Assembly: GCF_029285175.1 (NCBI RefSeq)
Contig: NZ_JABEDH010000001.1
Span: 62,001 to 126,000 of the forward strand
DNA: 64,000 nucleotides
DNA from: Sulfitobacter sp. M05
Lineage (GTDB): Bacteria; Pseudomonadota; Alphaproteobacteria; Rhodobacterales; Rhodobacteraceae
Direction: 5' to 3'
Under the pieces are notes generated by a model. It saw only the letters and a program-made list of their open reading frames with translations. It did no database searches and had not been told where the DNA came from. Positions 1 to 9,262 of this stretch are shown here, in pieces; positions within the stretch are counted from its first letter, which is position 1; every line of letters starts with the position of its first letter. Position numbers and translations under genes: made by a program.

Positions 1-306
1 GGACACTGCATAGAAACTGGGGGCCTGATCAACCTCAACAGCGTCCACGTTGACCCAGATGCCAAACCGTTTCTCCTTGCGCCGCACTGTTACGGGTTCG
101 GAGGGGCCGGCGACGGTCACGATCACTTGCAAGCGTGGTTCGTCAGGTGTCGGCGCATCACGTTTGACGGCCCCGAAGATCAGAATTTCAGACCCGTCGA
201 AATTTGTGTCGATCGACACTTGATCACTGCTTAGGCCCAGCACGATTTCTTCGGCCCGCAAGGGCAGGGCAAAGAGCAGGACAAAGGCAAATAGGAGGGC
301 GCGCAT
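1..306 (-). CDS. TIGR02186 family protein (5' part only)
   Basis: N-terminal 102 residues of a minus-strand gene that runs off the left edge. It starts with a hydrophobic signal-like segment (MRALLFAFVLLFALPLRAEE) followed by a beta-rich region. The sequence resembles the alphaproteobacterial TIGR02186/Alph_Pro_TM family, usually encoded next to a TauE-type permease as here. The ATG at 306 overlaps the TGA of the upstream permease (TGATG), so the two are translationally coupled. Role unknown; inferred to be an exported or membrane partner of the permease. The C-terminus, including any membrane anchor, is outside the window. Confidence 0.75.
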   Translation of the reverse strand, partial: MRALLFAFVLLFALPLRAEEIVLGLSSDQVSIDTNFDGSEILIFGAVKRDAPTPDEPRLQVIVTVAGPSEPVTVRRKEKRFGIWVNVDAVEVDQAPSFYAVS

Positions 307-1220
307 CAGTGGCCCCCCGCCGCGCCAAGTGAATAAAGTTCTCCAGGTTGCAGCAGCAAGTCTAATGCCAGCTTGCCACAGACACCCAGCACCATCATCG
401 CCAGCAGAATGCGCAGTTGTTCCGCTTTCATCTTAACGCCAATCCGCGCGCCGATTTGCGCCCCGATTACGCCGCCGACCAGCAAAAGAACCGCCAGAAC
501 AATATCAACGGTAAAGTTGGTGGTCGCGTGCAACATGGTGGTAAAGGCGGTCACGAAAATGATCTGGAACAGCGAGGTACCAACAACCACTTTGGTTGGC
601 ATCCCCAACAGATAGATCATCGCCGGCACCATAATGAAACCACCGCCAACACCCATGATGGCGGCCAAAATGCCGACGGCAACACCTACCAGCAGCGGCG
701 GTATGACAGAGATATACAGACCGGACACCCGAAAGCGCATCTTGAACGGCAGCCCGTGAATCCAGTTGTGTTTCTTGCGCGGCGGGGCTTTGCCCTTTTT
801 GGTGTTGCGGATCGCATTCAGCGATTCCAGAAACATCAGCCCGCCGATGATACCCAGAAAGACCACATAACAAAGCTTGACCAGCAGATCGACCTGACCC
901 TGCGCCTTGAGATAGTTAAAGACCAGAACACCCAAGGCCGCACCGGCCAGACCACCGATCAGCAACACGGTGCCCATCCTGAGGTCCACCGTCTTTCGTT
1001 TGAAATGCGCCAACACGCCAGAGAACGAAGAGGCGACAATCTGGTTGGCTTCGGTGGCAACGGCAACGGCAGGCGGGATGCCGATAAAGAACAACAGCGG
1101 CGTCATCAGAAAGCCGCCCCCAACCCCGAACATGCCCGAAAGGACGCCCACCAGCCCACCAAGGCCCAGCAGTAGGAAGGCATTGACCGATACTTCGGCG
1201 ATAGGAAGGTAGATTTGCAT
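306..1220 (-). CDS. TSUP family (sulfite exporter TauE/SafE-like) permease
   Basis: 304-residue polytopic membrane protein with about eight hydrophobic segments in two halves. Each half carries the family's glycine-rich turn (SGMFGVGGGFLMTP near residue 29 and AAIMGVGGGFIMVP near residue 187). TSUP proteins move sulfite, sulfonates or other organic anions across the inner membrane. AAGGGA lies 4 nt before the ATG. The stop overlaps the start of the TIGR02186 gene. Substrate cannot be read from sequence; sulfur oxyanion export is the family default. Confidence 0.88.
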   Translation of the reverse strand: MQIYLPIAEVSVNAFLLLGLGGLVGVLSGMFGVGGGFLMTPLLFFIGIPPAVAVATEANQIVASSFSGVLAHFKRKTVDLRMGTVLLIGGLAGAALGVLVFNYLKAQGQVDLLVKLCYVVFLGIIGGLMFLESLNAIRNTKKGKAPPRKKHNWIHGLPFKMRFRVSGLYISVIPPLLVGVAVGILAAIMGVGGGFIMVPAMIYLLGMPTKVVVGTSLFQIIFVTAFTTMLHATTNFTVDIVLAVLLLVGGVIGAQIGARIGVKMKAEQLRILLAMMVLGVCGKLALDLLLQPGELYSLGAAGGH

Positions 1221-1300
1221 AAAGTCCCTTAGCGCGATGGTTGCATCAAATCAACGGTCCTTGCCGCTAGGCGTGATGGCGGACCAACGGGTCTGGTAAA

Positions 1301-1319
1301 CTGGCCTTATGGCGGCCAG
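1301..1319 (-). terminator. Probable terminator of the BMP transporter operon
   Basis: Inverted repeat CTGGCC-7 nt-GGCCAG ends 2 bases from the stop codon of the last permease gene and is followed on the minus strand by a short T run (TTT). It is a weak but well-placed intrinsic terminator between this operon and the TSUP gene. Confidence 0.45.
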
Positions 1320-1320
1320 C

Positions 1321-2289
1321 CTAGCGTTCTTTTACATAGGGCTCCCCCCCCGCTCTGGGCGGGATGGCCTTGCCGACAAAACCGGCAAGAATAACCACTG
1401 TCATTATATAGGGCAAAGCCCCCAAAAACTGAGACTGGACCTTCATGCCGATCACTGATTCGATCACATCGGGGCGGGTCTCAAGCGCGCCGAACAGACC
1501 GAACAACAGCGTCGCCCAAAGCGCGTACCAAGGCCGCCATTTGGCGAAAATCAGTGCCGCCAGCGCGATAAATCCGCGCCCCGCTGACATGTCTTTGACA
1601 AAGCCGGCCTGCAAGGCGGTGCTAAGGTAAGCACCAGCGATGCCGCAGAGAACGCCGCAAATCGCCACCGCCGCATAGCGCAACCCGACGACGGAAACCC
1701 CAGCCGTATCCACGGAAGCCGGGTTCTCGCCGACGGCCCGCAGCCGCAGGCCAAAGCGGGTCCGATAAAGCAGCCACCATGTCAGAGGCACCGCGGCCAA
1801 GGCCATATAAACAAGGATCGAATGACCCGAAATCAGCTCAGCATAGAGAGGTCCAATGAAGGGCACATCAGCAAGGGCCTCGGCACCGGGCAGGGTGATC
1901 CCCTCAAACCGCGCGCCGCCCATCAGAGAGGGTGTGCGCCCGCCTTGTTTGAACCAGCTTTGCGCGATGAGAACCGTCATCCCAGCCGCTAGAAAGTTAA
2001 TCGCCACACCGGAGATCAACTGGTTGCCGCGAAAGGTGATCGAGGCAACGCCGTGCAGGGCGGATAGGGCAAGCGAAGCGCCGATGCCCGCCAGCAGACC
2101 CACCCAGACATTCCCAGTCAGTGAGGCCACCGCGGCGGAGAAGAATGCCGCTGCCAGCATCTTGCCCTCAAGTCCGATGTCAAAAATGCCTGCGCGTTCA
2201 CTGAACAGTCCTGCAAGACAGGCAAGCAGCAAAGGCGTCGCAAGGCGCAGGGTGGAATCGAGCAACTGGATAAGTGTGAGATAATCCAT
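1321..2289 (-). CDS. BMP-type ABC transporter permease 2 (nucleoside/purine class)
   Basis: 322-residue membrane protein of the branched-chain-type permease superfamily (LivH/RbsC fold), like YufQ in nucleoside importers. About eight to nine hydrophobic segments; the cytoplasmic EAA-like loop (YRTRFGLRLRAVGENPASVDTAGV, residues ~170-193) is typical. Its ATG overlaps the TGA of the preceding permease by one base, so the two are co-translated. Last gene of the four-gene importer operon 6000-1321. Confidence 0.88.
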   Translation of the reverse strand: MDYLTLIQLLDSTLRLATPLLLACLAGLFSERAGIFDIGLEGKMLAAAFFSAAVASLTGNVWVGLLAGIGASLALSALHGVASITFRGNQLISGVAINFLAAGMTVLIAQSWFKQGGRTPSLMGGARFEGITLPGAEALADVPFIGPLYAELISGHSILVYMALAAVPLTWWLLYRTRFGLRLRAVGENPASVDTAGVSVVGLRYAAVAICGVLCGIAGAYLSTALQAGFVKDMSAGRGFIALAALIFAKWRPWYALWATLLFGLFGALETRPDVIESVIGMKVQSQFLGALPYIMTVVILAGFVGKAIPPRAGGEPYVKER

Positions 2290-3404
2290 CAGTTTGCCGC
2301 CCCTTCTTTGGCAACCCGCGCCCGTCTGCGGGCAAGGAACAGCTTTTCAAGTGGCATACGCACCATATTGTCCAGCGCACCAGTAAACAGGATGACCAGG
2401 GCCTGAATGACCACGATCAATTCACGTGGAATCGAGGTCCACAGGGCCAGTTCGGCACCGCCCTGATATAGGAACCCGAACAGGATCGCCGCGATGAACA
2501 CGCCCAGCGGATGGGACCGCCCCATTAAGGCGACCGCGATGCCGATAAAACCGGCCCCCTCGGTCGAGTTCAGAACCAGACGTTCAGCTTCGCCCATAAC
2601 ATTGTTGATCGCCATCAACCCGGCCAGAGCGCCGGAAATGATCATCGCAACCATGGTGATTTTCACCGGTGAGATGCCCGCGTATTTGGCTGCGGATTCC
2701 GAATAGCCATAGGCGCGGATCTCATACCCCAGCCGAGTGCGCCAGATCAGCAGCCACAGGCCGAAACAGGCAGCGATTGCGACCAGAAGCGATATATTCG
2801 CAGGGGCAGCCTTGGAAAACGCGATGCCCAGAGGCGACAGCAGATCATGTAGCGTGGGCAGGTTGGTTGCTTCGGAGAACCGCGCCGTCGCCGGATCCAT
2901 GCTGCCCTTGGGGCGCAACATGTTGACCAGCGTATAGTTCAGCAATGCGGCGGCAATAAAGTTGAACATGATTGTCGTGATCACAATGTGACTGCCGCGT
3001 TTTGCTTGCAGCCATGCAGGGATCGCGGCCCAAATCGCGCCAAACAGCCCCGCCATCACCGCCGCCCCGACCAAGGCCAAGGACCAATGCGGCCATGGAA
3101 TGTAAAGACAGGCAAGCGCCACGCCCAAACCGCCCAACATTGCCTGACCTTCACCACCAATATTAAACAGCCGTGCATGAAAGGCGATGGCAACGGCCAG
3201 CCCGGTAAACATAAAGTTCGTGGCGTAATAGAGCGTATAGCCCCAGCCGTAGGTCGAGCCGAGCGCGCCTGACACCATCAGCTTGGCCGCGGCGACCGGA
3301 TCTTCGCCAATCGCCAGGACAACCAAGGCCGAGATAATCCCGGCCAGCAAAAGCGAGATCAGCGGCACAAGGACAACTTCGGCCCATTTTGGCATCACAT
3401 CCAT
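2289..3404 (-). CDS. BMP-type ABC transporter permease 1 (nucleoside/purine class)
   Basis: 371-residue permease, YufP-like, with about nine to ten hydrophobic segments and the EAA-type loop (WRTRLGYEIRAYGYSESAAKYAGI). The ATG at 3404 (MDVMPKW) is chosen because it sits one base after the stop of the ATPase gene; an upstream in-frame start would run deep into that gene. Pairs with the second permease to form the membrane channel. Larger than its partner, as usual for this pair. Confidence 0.87.
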   Translation of the reverse strand: MDVMPKWAEVVLVPLISLLLAGIISALVVLAIGEDPVAAAKLMVSGALGSTYGWGYTLYYATNFMFTGLAVAIAFHARLFNIGGEGQAMLGGLGVALACLYIPWPHWSLALVGAAVMAGLFGAIWAAIPAWLQAKRGSHIVITTIMFNFIAAALLNYTLVNMLRPKGSMDPATARFSEATNLPTLHDLLSPLGIAFSKAAPANISLLVAIAACFGLWLLIWRTRLGYEIRAYGYSESAAKYAGISPVKITMVAMIISGALAGLMAINNVMGEAERLVLNSTEGAGFIGIAVALMGRSHPLGVFIAAILFGFLYQGGAELALWTSIPRELIVVIQALVILFTGALDNMVRMPLEKLFLARRRARVAKEGAAN

Positions 3405-3405
3405 G

Positions 3406-4998
3406 CTATGTCCCCTTGGCGGCAGTTGCCGCGCCTGTATCGGTGATCCCTGCCATAAGCAGGCCCAGTTCTTTCTCATCCGTCTGATCCGGCTGGCGTT
3501 CGCCCATGACCTGACCGTCAAACATCACGGCAATCCGGTCGCTCAGCGCCAGAATTTCTTCCAGCTCGACTGAGACCAGCAGGATCGCTTTGCCCTGATC
3601 GCGCAGGGCGACGATTTGTTGGTGAATGAATTCAATTGCGCCGATGTCGACGCCGCGCGTCGGCTGGCCGATCAGCAACAGGTCCGGGTTTCGCTCGATC
3701 TCTCGCGCCAGCACGATTTTCTGCTGGTTGCCGCCGGAAAAGTTCTTGGCCGCCAGTTTCGGGTTTGGCGGACGCACGTCGAAACGTTCCATCTTTTCGG
3801 CAGTATCTTCGCGGATCGCGGCGTTGTTCATCAGCAAACCGGCGCGATACTCTGAATCATGGTGATAGCCAAAGGCGGTATTTTCCCAGGCCTGATATTC
3901 CATGATCAGCCCCTCGCGCTGACGGTCCTCGGGCACATGGGCGATGCCCCGGTTGCGGCGGGACTGTCCGTCTGACAGACGCCCCGTCAGGTCAAGTGGG
4001 GCACCATTCAAGCGCACTTCACCGGTGCCGTCCGCATACCCGCCAAGCACCTCAAGCAGTTCGGACTGGCCGTTGCCAGCAACGCCCGCAATGCCCAGCA
4101 CTTCGCCGGCGCGCACTTGCAGGTCAATGCCACGCAAACGTTCCACGCCTTTGTCGTCAACCACCTTGAGGCCCTTGATATCAAGCACCACCTCGCCAAG
4201 CGTCGCCGGCTTCTTATCCACCCGCAACAATACCTTGCGGCCCACCATAAGCTCGGCCAGCTCTGCCGGAGAGGTCTCGGCGGTCTTAACCGTTGCGGTC
4301 ATTTCACCGCGTCGCATCACCGAAACCGTATCTGTGGTTTCCATGATTTCGCGCAGCTTATGGGTGATCAGGATGATCGTCTTACCTTCGGATTTCAGTC
4401 GGTCGAGAATCCGAAACAGCTGGTCAGCCTCGGCTGGGGTTAGCACGCCGGTCGGTTCATCCAGAATCAGGATATCGGCCTGTCGGTACAGCGCCTTGAG
4501 GATTTCAACGCGTTGCTGCATACCCACGCCGATGTCTTGGATCAATGCGTCCGGATCGACATTCAGCCCGTAATCATTGGCCAGTTCCACCAGCGTGCGC
4601 CGGGCCTTGGCCAGCGACGGTTTTAACAACCGCCCGTCTTCGGCACCCAGAATGATATTCTCAAGCACCGTGAAATTTTCGACCAGTTTAAAGTGCTGGA
4701 ACACCATCCCGATGCCCGCGGCAATGGCCGCCTGACTGTCGGGGATTTCGGTTTTGGACCCGTTGATCCAAACTTCGCCTTTGTCTGCTTTGTAAAAGCC
4801 ATAAAGGATCGACATCAGCGTTGATTTGCCCGCGCCGTTTTCCCCGATGATCCCGTGGATCGTGCCGGGCATCACGCGGATCGAAATATCCTTGTTGGCC
4901 TGAACCGGACCGAAAGCCTTGGAGATGCCTTTCAGCTCGATCGCGGGGGAGGTGGAAGCGGCAATTGCCTGCCGCTTCACTGTTGTCTCGTCGCTCAC
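3406..4998 (-). CDS. BMP-type ABC transporter ATP-binding protein (two fused ATPase domains)
   Basis: 530-residue cytoplasmic ATPase with two nucleotide-binding domains, as in RbsA/YufO. Domain 1 has Walker A GENGAGKST (~residue 53) and Walker B ILILDEPT. Domain 2 has a degenerate P-loop (GVAGNGQSE, ~residue 306), an LSGGNQQK-like signature (FSGGNQQK) and LLIGQPTRG in place of Walker B, the usual asymmetry in this subfamily. The start is GTG, directly abutting the TAA of the binding-protein gene (TAAGTG). Energises nucleoside/purine-type uptake. Confidence 0.92.
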   Translation of the reverse strand: MSDETTVKRQAIAASTSPAIELKGISKAFGPVQANKDISIRVMPGTIHGIIGENGAGKSTLMSILYGFYKADKGEVWINGSKTEIPDSQAAIAAGIGMVFQHFKLVENFTVLENIILGAEDGRLLKPSLAKARRTLVELANDYGLNVDPDALIQDIGVGMQQRVEILKALYRQADILILDEPTGVLTPAEADQLFRILDRLKSEGKTIILITHKLREIMETTDTVSVMRRGEMTATVKTAETSPAELAELMVGRKVLLRVDKKPATLGEVVLDIKGLKVVDDKGVERLRGIDLQVRAGEVLGIAGVAGNGQSELLEVLGGYADGTGEVRLNGAPLDLTGRLSDGQSRRNRGIAHVPEDRQREGLIMEYQAWENTAFGYHHDSEYRAGLLMNNAAIREDTAEKMERFDVRPPNPKLAAKNFSGGNQQKIVLAREIERNPDLLLIGQPTRGVDIGAIEFIHQQIVALRDQGKAILLVSVELEEILALSDRIAVMFDGQVMGERQPDQTDEKELGLLMAGITDTGAATAAKGT

Positions 4999-6000
4999 TT
5001 AGAAGTCCAGCGCTGGGCAGCTGTCGTTCTCGTAGTAGGACACTACGTTGACTTTGCCGGCGATGATATCGTCGCGTGCAGCGTTTACAGCGGTTTCCAT
5101 TTCGTCGGTGACCAGAGCGGCATTGTTGTCATCCATGGCAACGCCAACACCTTCCTCGGCAAGGCCCATTGTGACAACAAGGCCGGTCTCAAGGTCTTCG
5201 CCCGCCTTCATCGCTTCATAAACCGCAACATCAACGCGTTTCAGCATTGATGTCAGAACTTTGCCCGGGTGCAGGTGGTTCTGATTACTGTCCACCCCGA
5301 TGGAAAGGATACCTTCGTCTGCTGCTGTTTGCAGAACACCAACACCTGTGCCCCCCGCCGCCGCATAGACAACATCCGCGCCTTGGCTGATCTGGGCCTT
5401 GGTGATTTCAGACCCCTTTACCGGGTCATTCCAAGCGGCAGGTGTGGTGCCTGTCATGTTGGCAATAACTTTGGCGTCGGGGTTTGCAGCTTTTACGCCT
5501 TGGGCAAAGCCGCAGCCAAAGTGACGGATCAGCGGCACATCCATGCCACCGACAAAGCCCACGGTTCCGCTTTTGGAGGCCATCGCGGCCATCATGCCAA
5601 CAAGGTAAGATCCTTCATGCTCGGCAAAGGCCACCTGACGGACGTTGGGGAAATCAAGCCAGCTTACGTCGATCACCGCGAACTTTGTATCGGGGTAATC
5701 CGGTGCAACAGCGGACAGGGGGTCGGCCATGCCGAAACCCATTGTGATGATCGGGTTGGCACCGGTTTCGGCAAAACGGCGCAACGCTTGCTCGCGCTGT
5801 GCTTCGGACTGCATTTCGATCTCACGGAAAGTACCGCCGGTTTCTTCTGCCCAACGTGTGGCACCATTAAACGCGGCTTCGTTGAAAGATTTGTCGAACT
5901 TGCCGCCAAGGTCAAAGATCAATGCGGGTTCGGCCAGTGCGGCACCGGCGCTCAGCGCCATTGCGGCAGCAGCACCCATGAATTTGGTCATAAGGGTCAT
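4999..6000 (-). CDS. BMP family ABC transporter substrate-binding protein
   Basis: 333-residue periplasmic protein: cleavable signal peptide (hydrophobic to ~residue 23, ALA-EP cleavage) and no lipobox, so it is soluble rather than a lipoprotein. The family motif FDLGGKFDKSFNEAAFNG (~residues 29-46) is present. BMP proteins (Bmp/Med/PnrA) bind nucleosides or purine-like ligands. First gene of the operon; GGGAGA lies 7 nt upstream of the ATG at 6000. No riboswitch-like structure was recognised in the 100-base leader. The ligand is inferred only from family. Confidence 0.9.
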   Translation of the reverse strand: MTLMTKFMGAAAAMALSAGAALAEPALIFDLGGKFDKSFNEAAFNGATRWAEETGGTFREIEMQSEAQREQALRRFAETGANPIITMGFGMADPLSAVAPDYPDTKFAVIDVSWLDFPNVRQVAFAEHEGSYLVGMMAAMASKSGTVGFVGGMDVPLIRHFGCGFAQGVKAANPDAKVIANMTGTTPAAWNDPVKGSEITKAQISQGADVVYAAAGGTGVGVLQTAADEGILSIGVDSNQNHLHPGKVLTSMLKRVDVAVYEAMKAGEDLETGLVVTMGLAEEGVGVAMDDNNAALVTDEMETAVNAARDDIIAGKVNVVSYYENDSCPALDF

Positions 6001-6101
6001 TTTATGTCTCCCAGTTTTTCAATGTTGGGGCGGTGCCAGCTGTGGCCCCTTGCCCGAGATCAAACGATCAGGACAATTTAGGGCGCAGCGGGGGGGGAGG
6101 G

Positions 6102-6548
6102 TCAACCGCTTTCTGGTTGGGACAGCGTGGAATCCGTCAGAGTTAGGCTGCGGCGCAGGACAATTGCGTCAGCAGATGCTGCGTTATTGCGCTTGTAATA
6201 GGCAGGGCGACGGCCAATTTCGGCGAATCCAAGCGAGAGATACAGCGCATTGGCGGCAGAATTATCCTGAGCGACCTCAAGGAATGCTGTGTCCGCATAA
6301 GGGGTAATTGCACTCAGCCAGTCGTGGGTCAGGGCGCGTCCGATCCCCTGCCGTTGATGGGCAGGGTCCACTGCAAGGGTCAACAATTCGGATTCGCCCG
6401 CCACTGTGCGGGTAAGGGCAAAACCATGGGCCGCCGTAAAAAGGCCCACATGAGGGCCGTCCAAAAGCGCCTCAAATTCTGCCGCGGACCATGGTCGCTC
6501 TGCGGTAAAGGCCGATTGGTGCAGCGCCGCCAGCTGTTGCGGGGTCAC
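6102..6548 (-). CDS. rimI: GNAT acetyltransferase, ribosomal-protein S18 alanine N-acetyltransferase type
   Basis: 148-residue GNAT protein with the acetyl-CoA loop VDPAHQRQGIGRALT (~residues 77-91) and the C-terminal strand NSAANALYLSLGFAEIGRRPAYYKR typical of RimI. RimI acetylates the N-terminal alanine of S18. Overlaps tsaB by 4 bp (ATGA at 6545-6548), a widespread pairing in proteobacteria that supports the assignment. Confidence 0.88.
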   Translation of the reverse strand: MTPQQLAALHQSAFTAERPWSAAEFEALLDGPHVGLFTAAHGFALTRTVAGESELLTLAVDPAHQRQGIGRALTHDWLSAITPYADTAFLEVAQDNSAANALYLSLGFAEIGRRPAYYKRNNAASADAIVLRRSLTLTDSTLSQPESG

Positions 6549-7150
6549 GTCAGAATTGCCGGTGCTTTGTCACGGGCTGGCGCAGCATCGGCAGGGCGCA
6601 GATAGAGCGGCGCAGGGCGCGCGGTTTCCGTGGTGAAACGCGCTGCTGTGATCCGCGCGATGGCTTCGGCCACGGGATAGGCTGGCGCTTGGCCTGCGTG
6701 GCCAATCAAAGGGCCCGAAAACGGCGGTAGGGCAGTCAGATCATGCAGTCCGGGGGCGCTTGCTTCGGTCTGGCCGTATGATTTGAAAAAGACCTGATCG
6801 CGCCGGCCATCCACTGTGCAGGCGCAAGGACCGCTTGCGCCCAGTTGCAAGGCGTCAAAGGCGCTGACGCCAACGGCCTTGATGCCCAACCCCAGCGCCA
6901 GACCGCGCGCCGCGGAGACAGAAATGCGGATACCCGTGAAGTTGCCGGGCCCGATGCCAACACCGATCGCGCTTAGGTCGCCCAGTTCTGCGCCAGCCTG
7001 CGCCAGAAGGTCCTGACACAGGCCAAGAAGCCGTTCTGCCTGTCCTTTTGCCATCGGTTCTGTTGCGCTTTGCAATACCGTGTCGCCGCACAGCACAGCG
7101 GCCGCGCAATGCGCAGCCGAGGTGTCAAATGCAAGGATCAAAGGGGACAT
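6545..7150 (-). CDS. tsaB: tRNA threonylcarbamoyladenosine biosynthesis protein TsaB
   Basis: 201-residue ASKHA-fold protein beginning with the FDTSAAHCAAAV strand-loop. GIGPGNFTGIRISVSAARGLALGLG (~residues 66-90) is the conserved TsaB signature. TsaB dimerises with TsaD and, with TsaC/TsaE, builds t6A37 in ANN-decoding tRNAs. Upstream gene of the tsaB-rimI pair, with a 4-bp overlap. Confidence 0.93.
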   Translation of the reverse strand: MSPLILAFDTSAAHCAAAVLCGDTVLQSATEPMAKGQAERLLGLCQDLLAQAGAELGDLSAIGVGIGPGNFTGIRISVSAARGLALGLGIKAVGVSAFDALQLGASGPCACTVDGRRDQVFFKSYGQTEASAPGLHDLTALPPFSGPLIGHAGQAPAYPVAEAIARITAARFTTETARPAPLYLRPADAAPARDKAPAILT

Positions 7151-7162
7151 CGCACAAAGACT

Positions 7163-7723
7163 TTAGGCGACGGGCCGCACTTCGGTTACTTCGGGGATGT
7201 AGTGGCGCAGCAGGTTTTCAATGCCCATCTTCAGCGTCAAAGTGGACGAGGGGCAACCGGCACAAGCGCCCTGCATGTGCAGGTAGACCACGCCGCGTTC
7301 GAAGCCATGGAACGTGATATCGCCGCCATCCTGCGCCACGGCGGGACGCACCCGGCTGTCGAGCAGCTCTTTGATCTGGCCGACAATCTCTCCATCATCA
7401 CCGGTATGCTCAGCATGGCCGGATGACGCTTGGTGATCCGCGCCCATTACTGGCTGACCGGATTGGTAATGCTCCATAATCGCCCCCAACAGGGCGGGCT
7501 TGATGTGATCCCATTCAATCGATTCGGCTTTGGTCACGGTCACAAAATCGGTACCGAAAAATACGCCCGTCACCCCGTCGACCGCAAACAGACGCAGCGC
7601 CAGCGGCGAGCCGCCCGCCGTGTCCGGTGTCGGAAAATCAGCCGTGCCCATGTCCAGCACGGCCTGGCCGGGCAGAAACTTGAGAGTGGCAGGGTTTGGC
7701 GTCGATTCGGTTTGGATAAACAT
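7163..7723 (-). CDS. NifU-family Fe-S cluster scaffold (Nfu type)
   Basis: 186 residues: an N-terminal Nfu_N domain (MFIQTESTPNPATLKFLPG) and a C-terminal NifU-like domain (~110-186) with the cluster-binding C154-A-G-C157 (CAGCPSSTLTLKMGIEN). Two such cysteines per monomer hold a bridging [4Fe-4S] in the dimer, for transfer to target enzymes. The start at MFIQTES is preferred over an upstream in-frame ATG because the family begins exactly there. Precedes tsaB in the minus-strand run. Confidence 0.93.
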   Translation of the reverse strand: MFIQTESTPNPATLKFLPGQAVLDMGTADFPTPDTAGGSPLALRLFAVDGVTGVFFGTDFVTVTKAESIEWDHIKPALLGAIMEHYQSGQPVMGADHQASSGHAEHTGDDGEIVGQIKELLDSRVRPAVAQDGGDITFHGFERGVVYLHMQGACAGCPSSTLTLKMGIENLLRHYIPEVTEVRPVA

Positions 7724-7823
7724 GCTGGGCGTCCTTTGATGTCTGAGACTGATATGCGGGTCAGACCGCGCTTTTTCAAGTCTTGGAATCATTCTAAACT
7801 GCTTGAGGTGACAGGTCCAGACC

Positions 7824-8282
7824 TCAGGTAATGGCCTCAAGCCGTTCCTTGCTGAGGTCGCCGGGCACGATGGTGATCGGCACTGGCAGGGTACCTGCGG
7901 ACCGGCTGAGCTGGGTCACCAAGGGGCCGGGCCCTTGCTTCTTATCCGAGGACGCCCCCAGCACCAAAACCCCGATTTCCGGGTCTTCGGCGATTTGGGC
8001 GATGATCTGATCGACCGGTTCGCCTTCGCGGATCACCAGTTCCGGATCAACACCCTGTTTGTCGCGCATCCATTTGGCGAAAACTTCAAAATGCACCTCG
8101 ATACGTTCGCGGGCTTCTTCGCGCATGATGTCACCGACACCGATCCAGTGATTGAACTCGTCCGGTGGAATGACCGACAGAACCTCGACGCCGCCGCCGG
8201 TATGGTTGGCCCTGAGTGCGGCAAAGCGCATGGCATTCAGGCATTCGGTGCTGTCATCCAGCACAACGAGGAACTTACGCAT
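7824..8282 (-). CDS. Universal stress protein (UspA family)
   Basis: 152-residue single-domain Usp: VVLDDSTECLNAMRFA at the N-terminus and the C-terminal nucleotide loop VLGASSDKKQGPGPLVTQLSRSAGTLPVPITIVPG, a variant of G-2x-G-9x-G(S/T). AAGGAGA lies 5 nt before the ATG. Cytoplasmic stress-related protein with possible ATP binding. Lies between the Nfu and aminotransferase genes; not obviously linked to either. Confidence 0.87.
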   Translation of the reverse strand: MRKFLVVLDDSTECLNAMRFAALRANHTGGGVEVLSVIPPDEFNHWIGVGDIMREEARERIEVHFEVFAKWMRDKQGVDPELVIREGEPVDQIIAQIAEDPEIGVLVLGASSDKKQGPGPLVTQLSRSAGTLPVPITIVPGDLSKERLEAIT

Positions 8283-8374
8283 TGTCTTTCTCCTTGGACG
8301 CCGATCATGGCGACTGTACGGGCGGCGCGCAATGTTTAACTGGGTCTGGCGCGGTTGTTGCGGATGCTCTGGCG

Positions 8375-9250
8375 TTACCGCTCAGAGGCCGCCCAGTCCC
8401 AATACATTTCTCGCACCCGCCGTGTGACAGGGTTGGCATTTGCGCCGGTTTCGTACTTGGTATCCTCGAAGGCCGCGACTGGCGTGACTTTCATCATGTT
8501 ACCGGAGAGGAACACCTCGTCCGCGGCATGGAAATCGTCGAACGACAGGACCGCTTCATGCACCTTGATGCCGTCAGCCTTCATGTTGATCATATGGCGT
8601 TCACGGGTGATGCCGGCCAGAAACGTGCCGTTTGGCACCGGTGTAAACACTTCGCCGTCCTTGACCATGAACACATTTGCCGAAGCGGTTTCAGCGACAT
8701 TGCCAACCGCATCAGCGACCAGCGCATTGCCAAAGCCTTTGGATCGCGCTTCGGCCATCATGCGGGCGTTGTTGGGATAAAGGCAGCCCGCCTTGGCATT
8801 GACCACATTGTCCTCCAGCACCGGACGGCGAAAGCGCGTGCGGGTCAGGGTGGTTGCCGCCTCGGGCGGGGCCATCGGAATTTCCTCTAGTGAAATGGCG
8901 AACCCGGTGGCATCTGCGCGCGGCACAATACCCAGTTCATCCCCCGCCAGTGCCCAATACATCGGACGGATGTAAACCGGTTGGTTGCGGGCATAGCTGG
9001 CCAACCCGTCCCGCACCATTGCGACCATGTCATCAGTGCTGACCGTTGGGGTGATCATCAGCGCTTCGGCAGACCGGTTCACCCGTGCGCAGTGTTTCTC
9101 AAGATCAGGGGACAGCCCGTCAAAAAGCCGCGCCCCGTCAAAAACGGTTGTGCCCAGCCATGCCCCATGATCGGCGGCATTGATCACCATGCGGTCGCCA
9201 TCGTGCCAAGCACCGTCGTAGTAAGTTTTGATGTTGATGCCAGTGGCCAT
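8375..9250 (-). CDS. ilvE: Class IV PLP aminotransferase, branched-chain amino acid type
   Basis: 291-residue fold-type IV aminotransferase. K153 in NVVNAKAGCLYPNN is the predicted PLP Schiff-base lysine; AETASANVFMVKDGEVFTP is the conserved phosphate-binding region. Predicted to transaminate 2-oxo acids to Leu/Ile/Val. Because the family also contains D-amino-acid transaminases and ADC lyase, substrate is inferred rather than proven. RBS AAGGAA 5 nt upstream of the ATG. A 264-base conserved hypothetical gene lies just upstream. Confidence 0.78.
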   Translation of the reverse strand: MATGINIKTYYDGAWHDGDRMVINAADHGAWLGTTVFDGARLFDGLSPDLEKHCARVNRSAEALMITPTVSTDDMVAMVRDGLASYARNQPVYIRPMYWALAGDELGIVPRADATGFAISLEEIPMAPPEAATTLTRTRFRRPVLEDNVVNAKAGCLYPNNARMMAEARSKGFGNALVADAVGNVAETASANVFMVKDGEVFTPVPNGTFLAGITRERHMINMKADGIKVHEAVLSFDDFHAADEVFLSGNMMKVTPVAAFEDTKYETGANANPVTRRVREMYWDWAASER

Positions 9251-9262
9251 GGAGTTTCCTTA

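Noticed and set aside
6001-6101. Purine-type riboswitch before the BMP importer
   Set aside because: The leader is only about 100 bases, with no recognisable three-way junction or conserved loop sequences.
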